A stretch of DNA of 58,413 nucleotides from Synechococcales cyanobacterium S06 (GCA_011391125.1 JAABRE010000026.1:1-58413), one strand, 5' to 3'; shown: positions 6,884 through 16,197, counted from the first letter of the stretch. Notes: generated by a model from the sequence alone, not told the origin. A program made the numbers and translations.

Positions 6884-9160
6884 ATGTTGACTTATCACTC
6901 TTCCATTTTAAATCGAACCCTCTCTAGGGCTATTTTTGATCAACTCTGTTTTTTGTGGCAAAAAATGGCCGATTTGGCTGGTGAAACAGCTTTATTAATT
7001 ACAGAAGAAACCATTGAAGAAAATCAGATTCACGGACTATATTTGAGTAATAATTTTACAGATGAAAGATTTTGTCTGTTAATTTCTGGGCAAATTCAAG
7101 CTCTTTTATTTGCTAAAAAAATTCCAGATCAGGAAAATTATCAAGTAAATTTAACTTTTAAAAATGAAATTATTAAAGATTTTTTAATTGAATTAATTAA
7201 ACCTTTAGAAAAATATCCTTATTTGCGAGATTTACTTGTTTCAATCCGCGAAATAAATGTTAATTTTGAGCCGCAAATTTATGAGCAGTTTACCATGAAT
7301 TTATTGGAAATTCTGGTACAAAATAATATTGCTCCGGAATCTGAACTAAATGGCTACCCCTGTTTTTTTGACTATCAACCTCTGGATGTGATGTTACATA
7401 ATAGTCTTGAACAAGAGCGCATTCTTAAGCAAATGACGCTACAAATTAGTCAAAATCAAGACCTATTAATTATCATTCAAATGACAATTGAAGAAGTGAG
7501 AAGTTTGTTAAAATTAGATCGCTTAGTTATTTATCAGTTAAATGTCAAATTAACGAATGAAACTGGTCAAACTGAATCCATAGATTTAGTCACTTATGAA
7601 ACAAAAAGTTCAGAAAATATTAATTCGATTCTTCATAGTCGAGATGAAACTTGTTTTTCAAATAAGGCTGATTCTCGTTTAAAATATTGTCAAGGTTTTA
7701 GTTTAATTATTGATGATATAGCTAATTCTAATCTCGAACCTTGTTTAAAATTATTAATGAAAAGATTAGAAGTAAAAGCTAAATTAGTTACACCCATTAT
7801 TGTTCAAGATAAATTGTGGGGTTTTATTATTGCTCATCAGTGTCATAATATTAGAAATTGGCAACCAAATGAAATTAAATTTATCAATCATATTGCCCAA
7901 TATTTGGCCATCGCAATTTATCAATCCGAATCTTCTTATCAATTACAACAACAGCAAAAAATCTTAGAACAACAAATAGAAAGAAGGGCCACCGAATTAC
8001 GGGACGCACTTTTAGCGGCAGAAATAGCCAATCAATCAAAAACTGAATTTATCGGTAATATGAGTCACGAATTAAGAACACCTTTAACCTGTGTAATTGG
8101 TTTATCTAGTACACTATTAAGGTGGTCATTTAGTGAAAAAAATAATTTACTTCCCATCGAAAAACAACGTCAATACTTACAAAATATTCAGGATAGTGGT
8201 CAAAAATTATTAGGTTTAATTAATGATATCTTAGATTTTTCGCAAGTGGAAGCGGGTAAATCAATTTTAGATATTAAAGAGTTTTCTTTAAAAAATCTTT
8301 GTTTTTTTCTGATTAAAATTCTTAAAGAAGAGGCCGAAGTTAATCAAATTAAATTAAAACTGGAATTAATTCTCGAAGAAAATCAAGATTTATTTTGTGG
8401 AGATACGGAAAGAATTAAACAAATTTTACTCAATTTACTCAGTAATGCGATTAAATTTACTCCAGCAAATGGTAGGGTAATTTTACGAGTTTGGCGGGAA
8501 AATAATCGCGTACTTTTTCAAATAGAAGACACGGGAATTGGTATTTCTCAAAATAAAATACCCCTCCTATTTGAAAAGTTCCAACAATTAGAATCCTCCC
8601 GACAAAAAATCTACGGAGGAGCAGGTTTAGGTTTAGCTTTAACTAAACAATTAATTGAATTACATCAAGGTACCATTGAGGTAGATTCAACCCTTGATCA
8701 AGGTTCGATTTTTACCGTTTCTTTACCGAATTTATCTAATTATTTATCCAAAAATAAACATAAATCTGATTATCAAGAATTACCCCCAGGACAAACTATT
8801 GTTGTCATCACTCAGAATGATGAAATAGCCACGCTGATTTGTGAAATGTTTACCGTTGCTAAATATCAAATAGTTTGGTTAATTGATAACTCTATTCCTT
8901 TTAAACAAATCAAAATAATTAACCCTTGTTTAATTATTATTGATCCTAATTTTACCGACATTAATCAGGCTGATTTTCTTCAAGAATTAACTCTTTTACA
9001 AACTATAAAAAATTTTAAAATTCTCATTTTAACCGACCAATTAACTTCAGAAATTTGGACTATTTATAGTGATGCTGGAGTCGATGATTATTTAAGTTTG
9101 CCCTTAGAACCTCAAACTTTATTACAAAAAGTTAACTCTTTGTTAATCAGTAATAACTAA
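6884..9160 (+). CDS. cikA: Circadian input histidine kinase CikA
   Basis: Hybrid-type kinase of 758 residues with the CikA architecture and length: an N-terminal domain (1-185), a phytochrome-like GAF domain (190-345), a histidine kinase core with His395 in NMSHELRTPL, the N box LLNLLSNAIKFTP and G boxes DTGIGI and GAGLGL, then a degenerate receiver (about 645-755). In that receiver the first acidic pair is changed (ITQNDE) and the conserved Lys is lost (LSLPLEP), as in pseudo-receivers that bind the fold-switched KaiB. Cys287 sits at the bilin-attachment position of the GAF domain (LEPCLKLL), but the usual next His is Leu. CikA resets the clock and dephosphorylates RpaA in well-studied species. 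The kai cluster lies 30 kb away. Confidence 0.87.
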   Translation: MLTYHSSILNRTLSRAIFDQLCFLWQKMADLAGETALLITEETIEENQIHGLYLSNNFTDERFCLLISGQIQALLFAKKIPDQENYQVNLTFKNEIIKDFLIELIKPLEKYPYLRDLLVSIREINVNFEPQIYEQFTMNLLEILVQNNIAPESELNGYPCFFDYQPLDVMLHNSLEQERILKQMTLQISQNQDLLIIIQMTIEEVRSLLKLDRLVIYQLNVKLTNETGQTESIDLVTYETKSSENINSILHSRDETCFSNKADSRLKYCQGFSLIIDDIANSNLEPCLKLLMKRLEVKAKLVTPIIVQDKLWGFIIAHQCHNIRNWQPNEIKFINHIAQYLAIAIYQSESSYQLQQQQKILEQQIERRATELRDALLAAEIANQSKTEFIGNMSHELRTPLTCVIGLSSTLLRWSFSEKNNLLPIEKQRQYLQNIQDSGQKLLGLINDILDFSQVEAGKSILDIKEFSLKNLCFFLIKILKEEAEVNQIKLKLELILEENQDLFCGDTERIKQILLNLLSNAIKFTPANGRVILRVWRENNRVLFQIEDTGIGISQNKIPLLFEKFQQLESSRQKIYGGAGLGLALTKQLIELHQGTIEVDSTLDQGSIFTVSLPNLSNYLSKNKHKSDYQELPPGQTIVVITQNDEIATLICEMFTVAKYQIVWLIDNSIPFKQIKIINPCLIIIDPNFTDINQADFLQELTLLQTIKNFKILILTDQLTSEIWTIYSDAGVDDYLSLPLEPQTLLQKVNSLLISNN

Positions 9161-9182
9161 TAATTACTCTCCCCTACCATTT

Positions 9183-9254
9183 GTAGGGTGGGTTAGCAGC
9201 GAGATTAATTTTGAGCAAAAACTAATAACTTTTGAATCGCAGCGTAACCCACCA
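9183..9254. repeat. GGTGGGTTA/TAACCCACC hairpin repeat
   Basis: Inverted 9-mers GGTGGGTTA (9187-9195) and TAACCCACC (9245-9253) flank a 49-base centre, between the convergent 3' ends of cikA and the polyphosphate gene. The same arms recur at 31140, 39592, 51450 and 54849. It may act as a two-way terminator or be a small mobile repeat. Confidence 0.7.
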
Positions 9255-9320
9255 TCCAGGGCGATCAAATTAGGCATTTTACACTCCCAATTCGGGCGAA
9301 TTTTAATTATTAATTATTAA

Positions 9321-10805
9321 CTACTTCAGAGCATATTTAATCGCATTAATTACGGTTTCAATAATAAAAACCCTAGCGTAATATTTATCATTGGCCGGTA
9401 CAATTGTCCAAGGTGCATTTGGGGTGCTTGTACGGGCAATTGTTTGATTGACAGCCACATCATATAAAGGCCATTGTTCCCGATTGCGCCAATCTTCATC
9501 GGTCAATTTATACTGTTTAAAATGGTCTTCTTTGCGTTTTTCAAAACGGTTTAATTGTTCTTCGGGACTAATATGTAACCAAAATTTAAGCAAAACATAG
9601 CCCCCCGTATGTAATTGCGCCTCAAATTCATTTATTTCTTTATAGGCCCTTCGCCATTCAATTTCCGTACAGAAACCCTCAATTCTTTCCACTAACACCC
9701 TACCATACCAACTGCGATCGAAAATACCAATGGTCCCTTTACCAGGTAAATGTCGCAAAAAACGCCATAAATAATGATATTGGTGCTCTTCTTGGGTAGG
9801 AGCGGCAAAAGCATTCACTTTATAGCTTCTCGGGTCTAAAACATCGGTTAAACGCTTAATTGCTCCGCCTTTCCCCGCTGCATCCCAACCTTCAAATAAA
9901 ATCAAGACCGGCAATTCCGCTTTATGAATACTTAATTGCAAGTTCCGCAATTCAATTTGAGCATCTCGTAATCTGGTTTTATATTCATCGTCAGTTAACT
10001 GGGAACTTAAGTCAACTTTGGCGAGAAAATTTGGCTCGGTGGGTAACAATTTGACCTGATGATTGATGCTGCAAAAAGCTGGCAAAGTGGAGTTTTGTCG
10101 ATCTAAAGCCTCTTTCATGGTACTGACTAATTGAGAAAGTACCTTGATCCTAGTCCAATATTTGCAATTCCCTTCCACTAAAGTCCAAGGAGCCGCACCC
10201 GTGCTAGTATAAATCAACATTTCCTCGGCCAAAGCGGAATATTCTTGATAATTTTTCGCTTGTTGCCAATCTTCTGGACGTACTCGCCAAGCTTCCAATT
10301 CATCATTAGCGGACTTTTTGAGGCGATTTTTCAGCTCTTTTTTGCTCAAATGAATCCAAAATTTAGCAATGACCATGCCATCATCTTCTAATTGACGCTC
10401 AAAAGCGTTAATTTCTCGCATAATGATTGGTACGTCTGCGGGTTCTACTCGGCCAAATAATCGATCTTCTAAAACACGGGTGTACCAACTGTGGTAGAAA
10501 AAACCGATACTACCTTTGGGAGGAAGTTTGTGCCAAAAACGCCAGAGAAATGGGTATTTTTGCTCATGTTCCGAGGGTGCAAAAATGGGATGAACGGAAA
10601 AACCACGAGGGTCCATGTAATTAATAATTTTCTTGACCAATGCACCTTTGCCCGCTGCGGCCCAACCTTCTAAAACCACAGCTACAGGTAATTTATTTTC
10701 CCAACAAGCATTTTGCAGCTCCCGCAATTCACGCATTAAGTCTTCAATTTGGGAGTTATAAGTGTCTTTATCTAAAGATAAGTTTAAATCAAGGGTATCA
10801 AGCAT
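9321..10805 (-). CDS. pap: Polyphosphate:AMP phosphotransferase (tandem PPK2 domains)
   Basis: 494 residues made of two polyphosphate kinase-2 domains in tandem, the length and plan of PAP, which transfers phosphate from polyphosphate to AMP. Each half has a Walker A loop (GWAAAGKGALVKK near 48-60 and GWDAAGKGGAIKR near 290-302), a following DPRGF/DPRSY motif, and a lid-type GRV segment (RLFGRVEPAD; SWYGRVLVERIEG). Both P-loops look complete, although in characterised tandem enzymes only one half is usually active. The start is the ATG at 10803-10805 (MLDTLDLNLSL). Directly upstream lies a long heptamer tract that would form the 5' leader. Confidence 0.85.
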   Translation of the reverse strand: MLDTLDLNLSLDKDTYNSQIEDLMRELRELQNACWENKLPVAVVLEGWAAAGKGALVKKIINYMDPRGFSVHPIFAPSEHEQKYPFLWRFWHKLPPKGSIGFFYHSWYTRVLEDRLFGRVEPADVPIIMREINAFERQLEDDGMVIAKFWIHLSKKELKNRLKKSANDELEAWRVRPEDWQQAKNYQEYSALAEEMLIYTSTGAAPWTLVEGNCKYWTRIKVLSQLVSTMKEALDRQNSTLPAFCSINHQVKLLPTEPNFLAKVDLSSQLTDDEYKTRLRDAQIELRNLQLSIHKAELPVLILFEGWDAAGKGGAIKRLTDVLDPRSYKVNAFAAPTQEEHQYHYLWRFLRHLPGKGTIGIFDRSWYGRVLVERIEGFCTEIEWRRAYKEINEFEAQLHTGGYVLLKFWLHISPEEQLNRFEKRKEDHFKQYKLTDEDWRNREQWPLYDVAVNQTIARTSTPNAPWTIVPANDKYYARVFIIETVINAIKYALK

Positions 10806-10811
10806 AAGTTA

Positions 10812-11022
10812 AGAAATCAGGTAATAGGTAAGAGGTAATAGGTAATAGGTAAGAGGGAATAGGTAATAGGTAAGAGGTAATAGGTAAGAGGTAATAGGTA
10901 ATAGGTAATAGGTAATAGAGAAGAGGTAATAGGTAATAGGTAATAGGTAAGAGGTAATAGGTAATAGAGAAGAGGTAATAGGTAATAGGCAATAGGCAAT
11001 AGGCAATAGGGAAGAGGGAAGA
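10812..11022. repeat. Heptamer/octamer tandem tract (GGTAATA/GGTAAGA)
   Basis: About 210 bases of GGTAATA, GGTAAGA and GAGGTAATA units, drifting to GGCAATA and GGGAAGA at the right end. On the minus strand it is the leader of the polyphosphate gene, and all three frames stay open, giving false proteins rich in YLLPIT. Copy-number slippage is likely in such a tract. Confidence 0.9.
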
Positions 11023-11100
11023 GGTGAATAAATTGACCAGAAAAATGCTGTAAGGACTCCCTCCCTTCAGTTATCAGTGAACAGTGAACAGATAATTAAT

Positions 11101-11146
11101 AACTGATAACTGATAACTGATAACTGATAACTGATAACTGATAACA
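11101..11146. repeat. (TGATAAC)n heptamer tract
   Basis: Six tandem TGATAAC units after a degenerate TTATCAGT/GAACAGT stretch (11078-11094). The same heptamer occurs at 16198, 39073, 45470 and, briefly, in the secF 3' end. It is typical of short tandemly repeated repetitive sequences in cyanobacteria. Confidence 0.9.
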
Positions 11147-11161
11147 GAACTCAAAAGTCAA

Positions 11162-11668
11162 TTAAAATTTCATTCCTAAGCCACCTTGAACCGAAACCGC
11201 TGTACCTCCACCGTCACGGTAAGCATCAAAGGCGATAATGGCATTAGTAAAAATGGCCAACTGACTATGGGGAAGCATGAAATCCACTCCAGGTTGAATG
11301 GCAAAGCTAGTGCGATCGCCTACTGGGGAGGGGGTATCACCGGCGGCAAAAGCGGCTCCAACGCCAATATAAGCGTCAGTTTGCCAACTTAAAGGGAGGT
11401 CATAGGAGACAGTAGGCACTACTGCGACTCCATCGCTAATTAAAGCCTGAGTGCGCAAAGAGATGGGTAATTCTAGTAACTTGTAACGTACTGCAACCAC
11501 GCCGCCAAAACCATCACCTTGACCGCTATTGTTGGAGGAAAGTCCATAAGTGGGACCGATGCCAATATAACTACCATAGGCTGCTTGTGCGAAAACAGGG
11601 GTAGAAATCGTGTTAATGGCCACGGCAAGAGGGGCAATAATAGTTAAAACAGAAGGTAATTTAAACAT
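11162..11668 (-). CDS. Secreted, probable outer-membrane beta-barrel protein
   Basis: 168 residues with a Sec signal peptide (hydrophobic LTIIAPLAVAINTI, cleavage near VFAQA, about residue 28). The mature part alternates short polar and hydrophobic stretches rich in Gly, with beta-type segments such as GGVVAVRYKLL and TDAYIGVGAAFA. It ends in Phe (GGLGMKF), the terminal residue favoured by outer-membrane barrels. It may be an eight-strand barrel. I cannot name a specific function. It precedes the heptamer tract and is followed on the same strand by nothing closer than the polyphosphate gene. Confidence 0.65.
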   Translation of the reverse strand: MFKLPSVLTIIAPLAVAINTISTPVFAQAAYGSYIGIGPTYGLSSNNSGQGDGFGGVVAVRYKLLELPISLRTQALISDGVAVVPTVSYDLPLSWQTDAYIGVGAAFAAGDTPSPVGDRTSFAIQPGVDFMLPHSQLAIFTNAIIAFDAYRDGGGTAVSVQGGLGMKF

Positions 11669-11703
11669 TTTCTCACACCTAAATATAATTTATCCCCATA
11701 ATA

Positions 11704-12693
11704 CTAATTAAAAGTGCCATCGGGCATAATTGCACCGGATAAATCAGCACCCATGAGGTTTGCGGTGCTAATATCAGCACTGGTTAAATTGGCATTTTTA
11801 AGAATGGCATTGGTTAAATTAGCTCTAGCGAAATAAGCTTCAATTAAAAGAGCATCATTGAGATCTGCACCTTTCAAATTGGCGCGACTCATATCGGACC
11901 GATTGAGGCGACAACTGGCTAAAATAGCACCGCTTAAATCGGCTTTGGCAAACTTTGTATCGGGCATAATCGCACCTTTGAAATTAACACCAGCTAATTT
12001 AGCGTCAACAAAGATGGCTCGATCTAATTTAGCATTGCTAATATCCGCACCACTGAGATTGGCCCCGGTAAAATTAACCTCAAGCAATAAAGCTCCTTGT
12101 AAATTAACATTGCTGAGATCCGCACCTCTTAAATCAGCACCTTTAAGACTAACTTCCTTGAGATTAGCACCACTAAGATTAACCCGCGCGAGATTAGCTC
12201 CGGCCAAATTAGCACCTCTCAAGTCAGTTTTAGCTAAAATTGCTCCCTGCAAGTTAGCGGAATAGACTCTTTTTTCTTCGCGCAGATTCGCTCCCCATAA
12301 ACTTGCTCCGGTGAGATTAGCGCCGCTTAAATCAGCACCCCTTAAATCGGCGGTTGTGAGGTTAGCATCAACCAAGTTGGCTAAAGTCAGATCTGTGCCT
12401 CGCAAATCAGCACCTTGTAAGACAGCACCATGGAGATCAGAATTATGTAAGTTTGCTCCTTGTAAATCAGCTTGATTAAGATTAGCTCCTCCCAATCTAG
12501 CGGTTACAAGATTGGCTCTTTTGAGGTGCGCACGGCTTAAAAAAGCAAACATAAAAATTGAGCCTCGTAGATCTGCTTCATTTAAAGAAATACCAATTAA
12601 ATCAGCACTGGTAAGATTAACACCATTAAGACTGGCTCGATCAAAATTAGTTTCACCCTGGTCATATTTAGCTAACAATTCTGTTATATTCAT
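11704..12693 (-). CDS. Pentapeptide-repeat protein, cytosolic
   Basis: 329 residues built almost entirely of A(D/N)LXX pentapeptide repeats from about residue 20 to the end (ADLRGADLSGANL and similar), which predicts a right-handed quadrilateral beta-helix of about 15 coils. One insertion (REEKRVYS, near 145) interrupts the regular array. There is no signal peptide or transmembrane segment. It starts 18 bases after the three-module protein gene and is probably co-transcribed with it and the small membrane protein at 13917-14294. Pentapeptide proteins are protein- or DNA-mimicking scaffolds; the specific target is unknown. Confidence 0.85.
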   Translation of the reverse strand: MNITELLAKYDQGETNFDRASLNGVNLTSADLIGISLNEADLRGSIFMFAFLSRAHLKRANLVTARLGGANLNQADLQGANLHNSDLHGAVLQGADLRGTDLTLANLVDANLTTADLRGADLSGANLTGASLWGANLREEKRVYSANLQGAILAKTDLRGANLAGANLARVNLSGANLKEVSLKGADLRGADLSNVNLQGALLLEVNFTGANLSGADISNAKLDRAIFVDAKLAGVNFKGAIMPDTKFAKADLSGAILASCRLNRSDMSRANLKGADLNDALLIEAYFARANLTNAILKNANLTSADISTANLMGADLSGAIMPDGTFN

Positions 12694-12711
12694 CGTAATT
12701 TAACCTAAAAT

Positions 12712-13860
12712 TTAAAAGGATTTTAAAGCTTGAATTATGGCACCGGCCGATTGTAAATATTCCTCAGTATCATTTAAAAGGGTAGCAGCTTGGGATATTT
12801 TTTCTTCGAGTAGATCAAGATTTTTATATTTTTGATAAGCTTCATACATTAAATCATCTAAAATACAAGTATTTAGTGTTGACCAATCTTTTCCGCTATT
12901 ATCAAATTTATGATAAACCACTGAAAAAAGCAAAATTTTTGCCCGTAAAGGATTGGCATATTTCATTAATTCTTGTCTAATGGAGAAAACATCATAGTTT
13001 TTATCTAGTTCGGTCATTAATGACTGTACGGGGATTTCCGGGTTTTCTACAATATAGGTTTTAAAGGAATCTGGTCTTCTTTTCTGTTTGGCTGGTTTAA
13101 CATTCTGCACTGCTCCTGAATCGATGTCAAAATCAGAACTAATAACTGTTCCTTTGTTATTTAAGTCCGATGAAGGTTGATATTTTTGTGCGTTGGTGAT
13201 GGCTTTGGCAGCGTTTTTTTGTGAACCATATAATATTTCTATTTCGTTAATAATAGTTTTTGCTACGACTGCATAAACATCTTTACGATTAAGAGTATTG
13301 ACGACACCAAATATTCCATTTTCTAAGTCTTCTAGGTTTTGATATTTACTTCTAATGTCTTTTACTAATTCTCCAAAATTAAAGGAATCTAAAATTAGGG
13401 GATCATTAACCCATTTTTGTCGGCAAATATACACGACTATTTTTTTTATTCTAGCCCCATTGCGATCGTTTTCTAATCTCTCGACTACCTGTTCTAAGAG
13501 ATTAGAATATGTAGTTTTACTCTGCATTACAGGGGGAACAAGAAAACCCGTAACTTCTTCGGAGGGTTGTTGATAACAGGGAGAAATAATGTTAATCAAA
13601 AAGTTAGATACGGAGGTATATAAATCTTTTCTATTTAACAGAGAAACTACTTGAAAGATGGAATATCTTAGTTGTTGTCGATTAGTATGTAGTTCAATTA
13701 TTTCTTCTAATAAATATTTTAAGGCAAAAGTATCTAAGACACTATTATCATTTTCCCAATATTTTTTACAGACACAAAAAATTAATTTTTTTGCCCTTGC
13801 TGACTGTTCATTTTGTTCTAATTGTTGAGTTATTTTATTTAATAAAACAGTGTCCACCAT
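12712..13860 (-). CDS. Unrecognised protein with three copies of an ~87-residue helical module
   Basis: 382 residues; I do not recognise the family. Three internal copies can be aligned, at about 6-92, 121-207 and 293-378. Each has the pattern: charged helix, A-R-x-K-K/I-hydrophobic run, W/F-x-N-D/S, L-D-x-F/C, a helix ending near Y-x-N-L, L..I..VV..LN(R)(K)D, then Y..V...I. Copies 1 and 2 share LNRKDLY/LNRKDVY, and copy 3 has LNDTEEY. A low-complexity linker (215-265) separates copy 2 from copy 3. All modules look alpha-helical and there is no signal peptide. It sits between the pentapeptide gene (18-base gap) and a small membrane protein gene (56-base gap), suggesting a joint function, perhaps as adaptor or scaffold. 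Confidence 0.75.
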   Translation of the reverse strand: MVDTVLLNKITQQLEQNEQSARAKKLIFCVCKKYWENDNSVLDTFALKYLLEEIIELHTNRQQLRYSIFQVVSLLNRKDLYTSVSNFLINIISPCYQQPSEEVTGFLVPPVMQSKTTYSNLLEQVVERLENDRNGARIKKIVVYICRQKWVNDPLILDSFNFGELVKDIRSKYQNLEDLENGIFGVVNTLNRKDVYAVVAKTIINEIEILYGSQKNAAKAITNAQKYQPSSDLNNKGTVISSDFDIDSGAVQNVKPAKQKRRPDSFKTYIVENPEIPVQSLMTELDKNYDVFSIRQELMKYANPLRAKILLFSVVYHKFDNSGKDWSTLNTCILDDLMYEAYQKYKNLDLLEEKISQAATLLNDTEEYLQSAGAIIQALKSF

Positions 13861-13916
13861 ATTTTTATATTTAAGTTAATGATAATTTGATAATCAGAAA
13901 TTAGGGAAAAAACCGT

Positions 13917-14294
13917 TTATTTACTATCCATTCGTCCTAGTTCAAAAACACCGCTACCGATACAAGTTACCATGGCTAAACTTAAAGACCAACCATCACC
14001 TAAACTAATGGAAATCAGCCAGTTACAGCCAAATCCGATGATTAAAAACGGCATGATACTAAAAAGGGAAGCATAAAATGTGTTTTGAGCTTCTCTGGCC
14101 AAACGAGTTTTTTCAAATTCTTCTTGGCTAAGATAAAGGGAACGTTCAGCAAAATTAAACCATCGTTCTAACTGCTCTATCAAAAAACAGCGCAGTTTAG
14201 ATAAAGCTAGATACCCGGCCAATGACCAAAGACAACTACTGGCAATTAAGACTTTATTTAATTCTATGGTAAAGGGTAGTATTTCAATATTCAT
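13917..14294 (-). CDS. Small membrane protein, first gene of the three-module operon
   Basis: 125 residues with one hydrophobic segment near 12-30, a polar amphipathic region (31-72, with QLERWFNFAERSLYLSQEEFEKTR), and two more hydrophobic segments near 73-95 and 97-117. No known domain is recognised. It is the promoter-proximal gene of the group, so its product could anchor the three-module and pentapeptide proteins to a membrane; that is inference from gene order only. Confidence 0.65.
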   Translation of the reverse strand: MNIEILPFTIELNKVLIASSCLWSLAGYLALSKLRCFLIEQLERWFNFAERSLYLSQEEFEKTRLAREAQNTFYASLFSIMPFLIIGFGCNWLISISLGDGWSLSLAMVTCIGSGVFELGRMDSK

Positions 14295-14358
14295 CGTTAA
14301 GATTTACTAAATAAAGTTTGCTGAATAAATTGCTCTCAAAAACAGTAAAAGTAGAAAA

Positions 14359-14427
14359 TTACTTTTTACTTTTTACTTTTTATTGCCCAGGAATTACTTT
14401 TTACTTCTTACTTTTTACTTTTTACTT
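14359..14427. repeat. (TTTTTAC)n heptamer tract
   Basis: Repeats of TTTTTAC and CTTCTTAC between the S8 peptidase stop and the small membrane protein gene. The tract reaches the peptidase stop codon. A related CTTACTT tract lies at 47412-47460. Confidence 0.8.
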
Positions 14428-16008
14428 CTGATTAAATGTCCACCAAGCTAAAGCATAAGGTTGGCTTTTTTCGTTCTTTTGTTGGCGATAATGAACAGTA
14501 ATTTTATAATTACCAGTTTTTGGAATGGGACAAAAAATATGTTCGCTGCTGTCTTCCTCACTAATGGAACTACAAACGCTATCTTTAATATTATTACTAT
14601 TCGCTGGCATTAAATATAAATCTAAATTGTTCAAGCCATGATTGGTAAAAGTTTCGCCGATATCGTAGGTTTTATTTTTATTACTGTCATTAAGTTCAAC
14701 TAACCTGTTCCAGCTTAAAGTCAGGGAAACAAAACTTCCCTCTGGTAAAACTGCCTTCAGGGGATAATCCATCGTCTCTTCAGCTTGAATCTGATGATAA
14801 TCCCAACCTAAAGGCGGAACTAATTGATTCGGTTTCCACTCACCAGCGCTAAACTGTTCATAAGCGCGAAAAACATTCAGTTGGCCGACTCCGGTTTGTA
14901 TATCAAAGGGAATTTGCGGATTTTTATACGCGTCATTCGCCAACCAATTACGATTTTGCTTATCTAAAATTGTGCGAGTCATTCCCAACAAAAAGCCATC
15001 TCCCTTATCTTGCATTTTTTCGGCGGAGTTGAGTAAAACTGCTTTCATTACTTCCTGACGACGGGAATCAAGACTCCAGTTTGCCTTTTTTTCCCTTATT
15101 TGGCGATCGCCAAATTCCTGTAATAAAGCGACGGAAGCAGTAACATGGGGAGCTGCGAAACTTGTGCCACTAACTTCACTAATTTTGCCGTCTAAATTAT
15201 AAAGGGAAATCTTGTGTCCAGGAGCGAGCAGACTAATACTGCGTCGTTGACCCACATTTATTTCTTTACTAATTAAACGACGACCAATTCCTTGGGGTAA
15301 AGCACTCAAATTCGCAAAATCCAACTTGACGAACTCACCCTCGCGTTGAGCGGTGTAAGCGGTGGTAATACCGTTATACTGATCAGTCGGGATGGGAATA
15401 CCGCCTTTTCCTTGATTCCCCGCCACTACATAGACAACATTATCAACTCTGCCTGACCAATCAATACATTGGGTTAATAAAGCATTACCGTCCAAAATGG
15501 CGGGATCTCGTTTGTCTCTTTGCAATGATTCACCAAAACTAAAATTGATCGCTCTGACATCGCCACCATTTTGGGAGGCAAGATGAACACTAGCTAAACA
15601 TTCCTCCGCTTGTCCTCCTTTTTGTAAAGTCCCCACTGCTGAAGAAAAAAGCCTAGCTCCGGGAGCGACACCGGGTAATCTTTTATCTTTGCTCACCATG
15701 ACCATCGCCACCATATTAGCGTGATTATCAACATTTTCATTGGGAATGGCGACTTCATTGATTTTAAACAGACTATTAATTTGAAACGGGGGATTCCATT
15801 TGACGGCCTTGTCAAATCCAAATTTGCCAGGGCGACCAATTTCCACTTGACCAATGGCGATTTTACGACCGATTAAATTATAGGGTTCTTGGTGTAATTT
15901 AATCGCATTAATTCCCTTTGTACCAATGGAAGTTTCCAAGGCCATTACAGGTGAAAAAGGGAGGGAAATTGCTGCACCACAAATTATTAATAAATGTTTA
16001 CTTTTCAT
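14422..16008 (-). CDS. S8-family (subtilisin-like) serine peptidase, secreted
   Basis: 528 residues with a signal peptide (LLIICGAAISLPFSPVMA). The subtilase fold is shown by the catalytic His in NVDNHANMVAMVM, the oxyanion Asn in YVVAGNQGKGG and the nucleophile Ser in GTSFAAPH. At the position of the catalytic Asp (usually in a DTG motif) the sequence reads IAIGQVEIGRPG, so Asp appears replaced by Glu. After the catalytic domain (about 40-370) comes a C-terminal beta-type domain (395-525) with LTLSWNRL and a possible pre-peptidase-like fold. Substrate unknown. It stands alone, with heptamer tracts on both sides. Confidence 0.85.
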   Translation of the reverse strand: MKSKHLLIICGAAISLPFSPVMALETSIGTKGINAIKLHQEPYNLIGRKIAIGQVEIGRPGKFGFDKAVKWNPPFQINSLFKINEVAIPNENVDNHANMVAMVMVSKDKRLPGVAPGARLFSSAVGTLQKGGQAEECLASVHLASQNGGDVRAINFSFGESLQRDKRDPAILDGNALLTQCIDWSGRVDNVVYVVAGNQGKGGIPIPTDQYNGITTAYTAQREGEFVKLDFANLSALPQGIGRRLISKEINVGQRRSISLLAPGHKISLYNLDGKISEVSGTSFAAPHVTASVALLQEFGDRQIREKKANWSLDSRRQEVMKAVLLNSAEKMQDKGDGFLLGMTRTILDKQNRNWLANDAYKNPQIPFDIQTGVGQLNVFRAYEQFSAGEWKPNQLVPPLGWDYHQIQAEETMDYPLKAVLPEGSFVSLTLSWNRLVELNDSNKNKTYDIGETFTNHGLNNLDLYLMPANSNNIKDSVCSSISEEDSSEHIFCPIPKTGNYKITVHYRQQKNEKSQPYALAWWTFNQK

Positions 16009-16197
16009 TGTTTATTTATCTGTTTTTTTTACTCAAATAGCTATTTTTAAGGTGGTTCAAGAAGTAAAAAGTAAGAAGTTTGACCTCTGATTTAAAAGGA
16101 TGTACCCCCCTACCTCTACACGATTCCAGAAGTAATAAAAATATTCCTTATTTCTAGCTACAGCCCTTTAGGTGTAAAGGTGGCCGTTAACTCCTAC

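Noticed and set aside
10798-11006. Three overlapping minus-strand frames rich in YLLPIT
   Set aside because: They translate the heptamer tract in all three frames; no ribosome site and no real protein character.
10812-11146. Heptamer tracts as a CRISPR array
   Set aside because: Units are 7-8 bases with no spacers; there are no cas genes in the window.
11858-12265. Plus-strand frame opposite the pentapeptide gene
   Set aside because: It is the antisense of regular repeats, which keeps frames open by composition.
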